Under the pieces are notes generated by a model that worked only from the letters and a program-made list of their open reading frames with translations, was not told where the DNA came from and made no database searches. From NCBI GenBank assembly GCA_016271365.2, contig CM028136.1, positions 465,432,001-465,496,000 on the forward strand: a stretch of DNA of 64,000 bases, in the 5' to 3' direction. Both the position numbers and the translations under genes were made by a program. Of this stretch, positions 63,223 through 64,000 are shown piece after piece (position 1 is the first letter of the stretch; each line of letters opens with the position of its first letter). The DNA comes from Neoceratodus forsteri. Taxonomy: Eukaryota > Chordata > Ceratodontiformes > Ceratodontidae.

Positions 63223-64000
63223 CTTTACTTCAAAATATTTCATAAACCAAAAGACTGAAAGATAATTTTCTTTGTCTAAAAATAATAATAATAAAAATAT
63301 TTTCTTGATTGTCAAATATGTATGTAATCATAGCAGCTAAATAAATTTCCAAAAGTTAAATGAATTTTCATAAATGCAAAAAGAAAGACTTACGTGTTAA
63401 ACACTTGATATGATATTTTCTTAAAGCGATAACAATAACCCAATATGGTTTGACGTATTTATACTGAAAACATATAATAAAGCGGTCATCACAATCTGTT
63501 CAGTAAGTTCAGGTATATATCTTTTCTTAGCATTTTCCCTTATATAAGTACCACATTTATATATCACACCCATGGATACCGCATTATAAACATTTTTTTT
63601 TAACAGTTAATACTTTTTCCTGTGGAGTTTTCTGCTGTCCATCTGACATCCCCCTCATGCAGGCACTGAGTATTAGACCCCCCTCCCCAAACCCCCATGA
63701 CTTACCCTTCATGGCAGGGGTGGGGAGCTTCTCGACCCACCAGACCTGATTAGTAGTAGTAGTAGGGGAGGTGCCATCCCAGGCCATTGCGATGGGGACC
63801 ATCGTCATCCGTGCAGAGGACTCCTTTTCCTGTTTTTCTTGTGCCCCTTTGGAGGATGCAGTGTGAAAGGATGCTAGCAGTGGCAGCGCACATGCTCCTA
63901 TGTGCACTCTTCTAGGCATCAGCCACAATCCCCCACCCACATCTCCTAGCATCGGCGTGCTGCCTCCCAGCCTCCACTAGGGGGCAAGCAATCGCAGAGT
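63223..64000. other. Unassigned DNA to the window end
   Basis: A/T-rich sequence to about 63590, then a T9 run and GC-richer sequence with an (AGT)n stretch at about 63751-63765 and GCGATGGGGACC at 63789. A T-run followed by GC-rich sequence resembles the start of the SINE at 47661 (which also has GGCGATGGGGACC), so a related minus-strand insertion may begin at about 63590 and run out of the window. An open minus-strand stretch of 122 codons here has no recognisable domain. Confidence 0.3.

Noticed and set aside
63584..63952. 122-codon minus-strand frame near the window end
   Set aside because: No domain; GC-rich sequence near a T-run, more likely repeat than gene.

Overview
The window reads as vertebrate genomic DNA in which essentially everything recognisable is transposable-element sequence, mostly old and broken. 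CR1 and L2-like LINEs, MIR/CORE-type SINEs, T2-type TTAA MITEs and a dense block of DIRS tyrosine-recombinase retrotransposons together point to a repeat-rich amphibian (a caecilian would fit well) or another large-genome lower tetrapod such as a lungfish. The species cannot be fixed from the sequence. I found no host gene, rRNA, true tRNA or CRISPR array that I can support.

Layout. 1-2.7 kb: a decayed LINE endonuclease split by a T2-type MITE (1408-1835). 2.7-6.0 kb: one 3.3 kb TTAA-bounded foldback element with a second large palindrome inside it. 6.3-9.3 kb: a minus-strand L2-like LINE. 10.5-12.4 kb: CR1, SINE and MITE scraps. 12.4-17.8 kb: a LINE with the same 116-bp tandem monomer at both ends, interrupted by a 1.46 kb hAT element with an 8-bp target duplication. 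17.8-19.9 kb: an unclassified DNA element sitting in a (TA)n tract. 21.6-29.3 kb: a minus-strand LTR retrotransposon with 1.78 kb LTRs and a PNMA-like gag plus protease but no pol; its 5' LTR carries a LINE insertion. 30.9-34.3 kb: a plus-strand LINE that still shows a 2A-like peptide before its endonuclease. 35.6-36.0 kb: another T2-type MITE. 38.8-44.1 kb: three exon-like blocks of a dead DDE transposase (probably Kolobok), with CR1 copies between them. 44.6-47.5 kb: a CR1 interrupted by a hAT MITE. 47.5-63.2 kb: four DIRS elements in a row on the minus strand, one structurally complete (57.4-63.2 kb).

How the parts relate. Three trans-mobilisation relationships are visible. The SINEs at 5.3, 10.8, 34.0 and 53.8 kb share their 3' tail with the LINEs ending at 6.26, 29.1 and 34.3 kb. 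The T2-type MITEs carry the TTAA/TTAAAGG ends expected of a Kolobok transposase, and a fossil of such a gene lies in the same window. The hAT and LTR elements are non-autonomous and must have used enzymes encoded elsewhere. All family assignments rest on motifs read by eye; no database search was possible.
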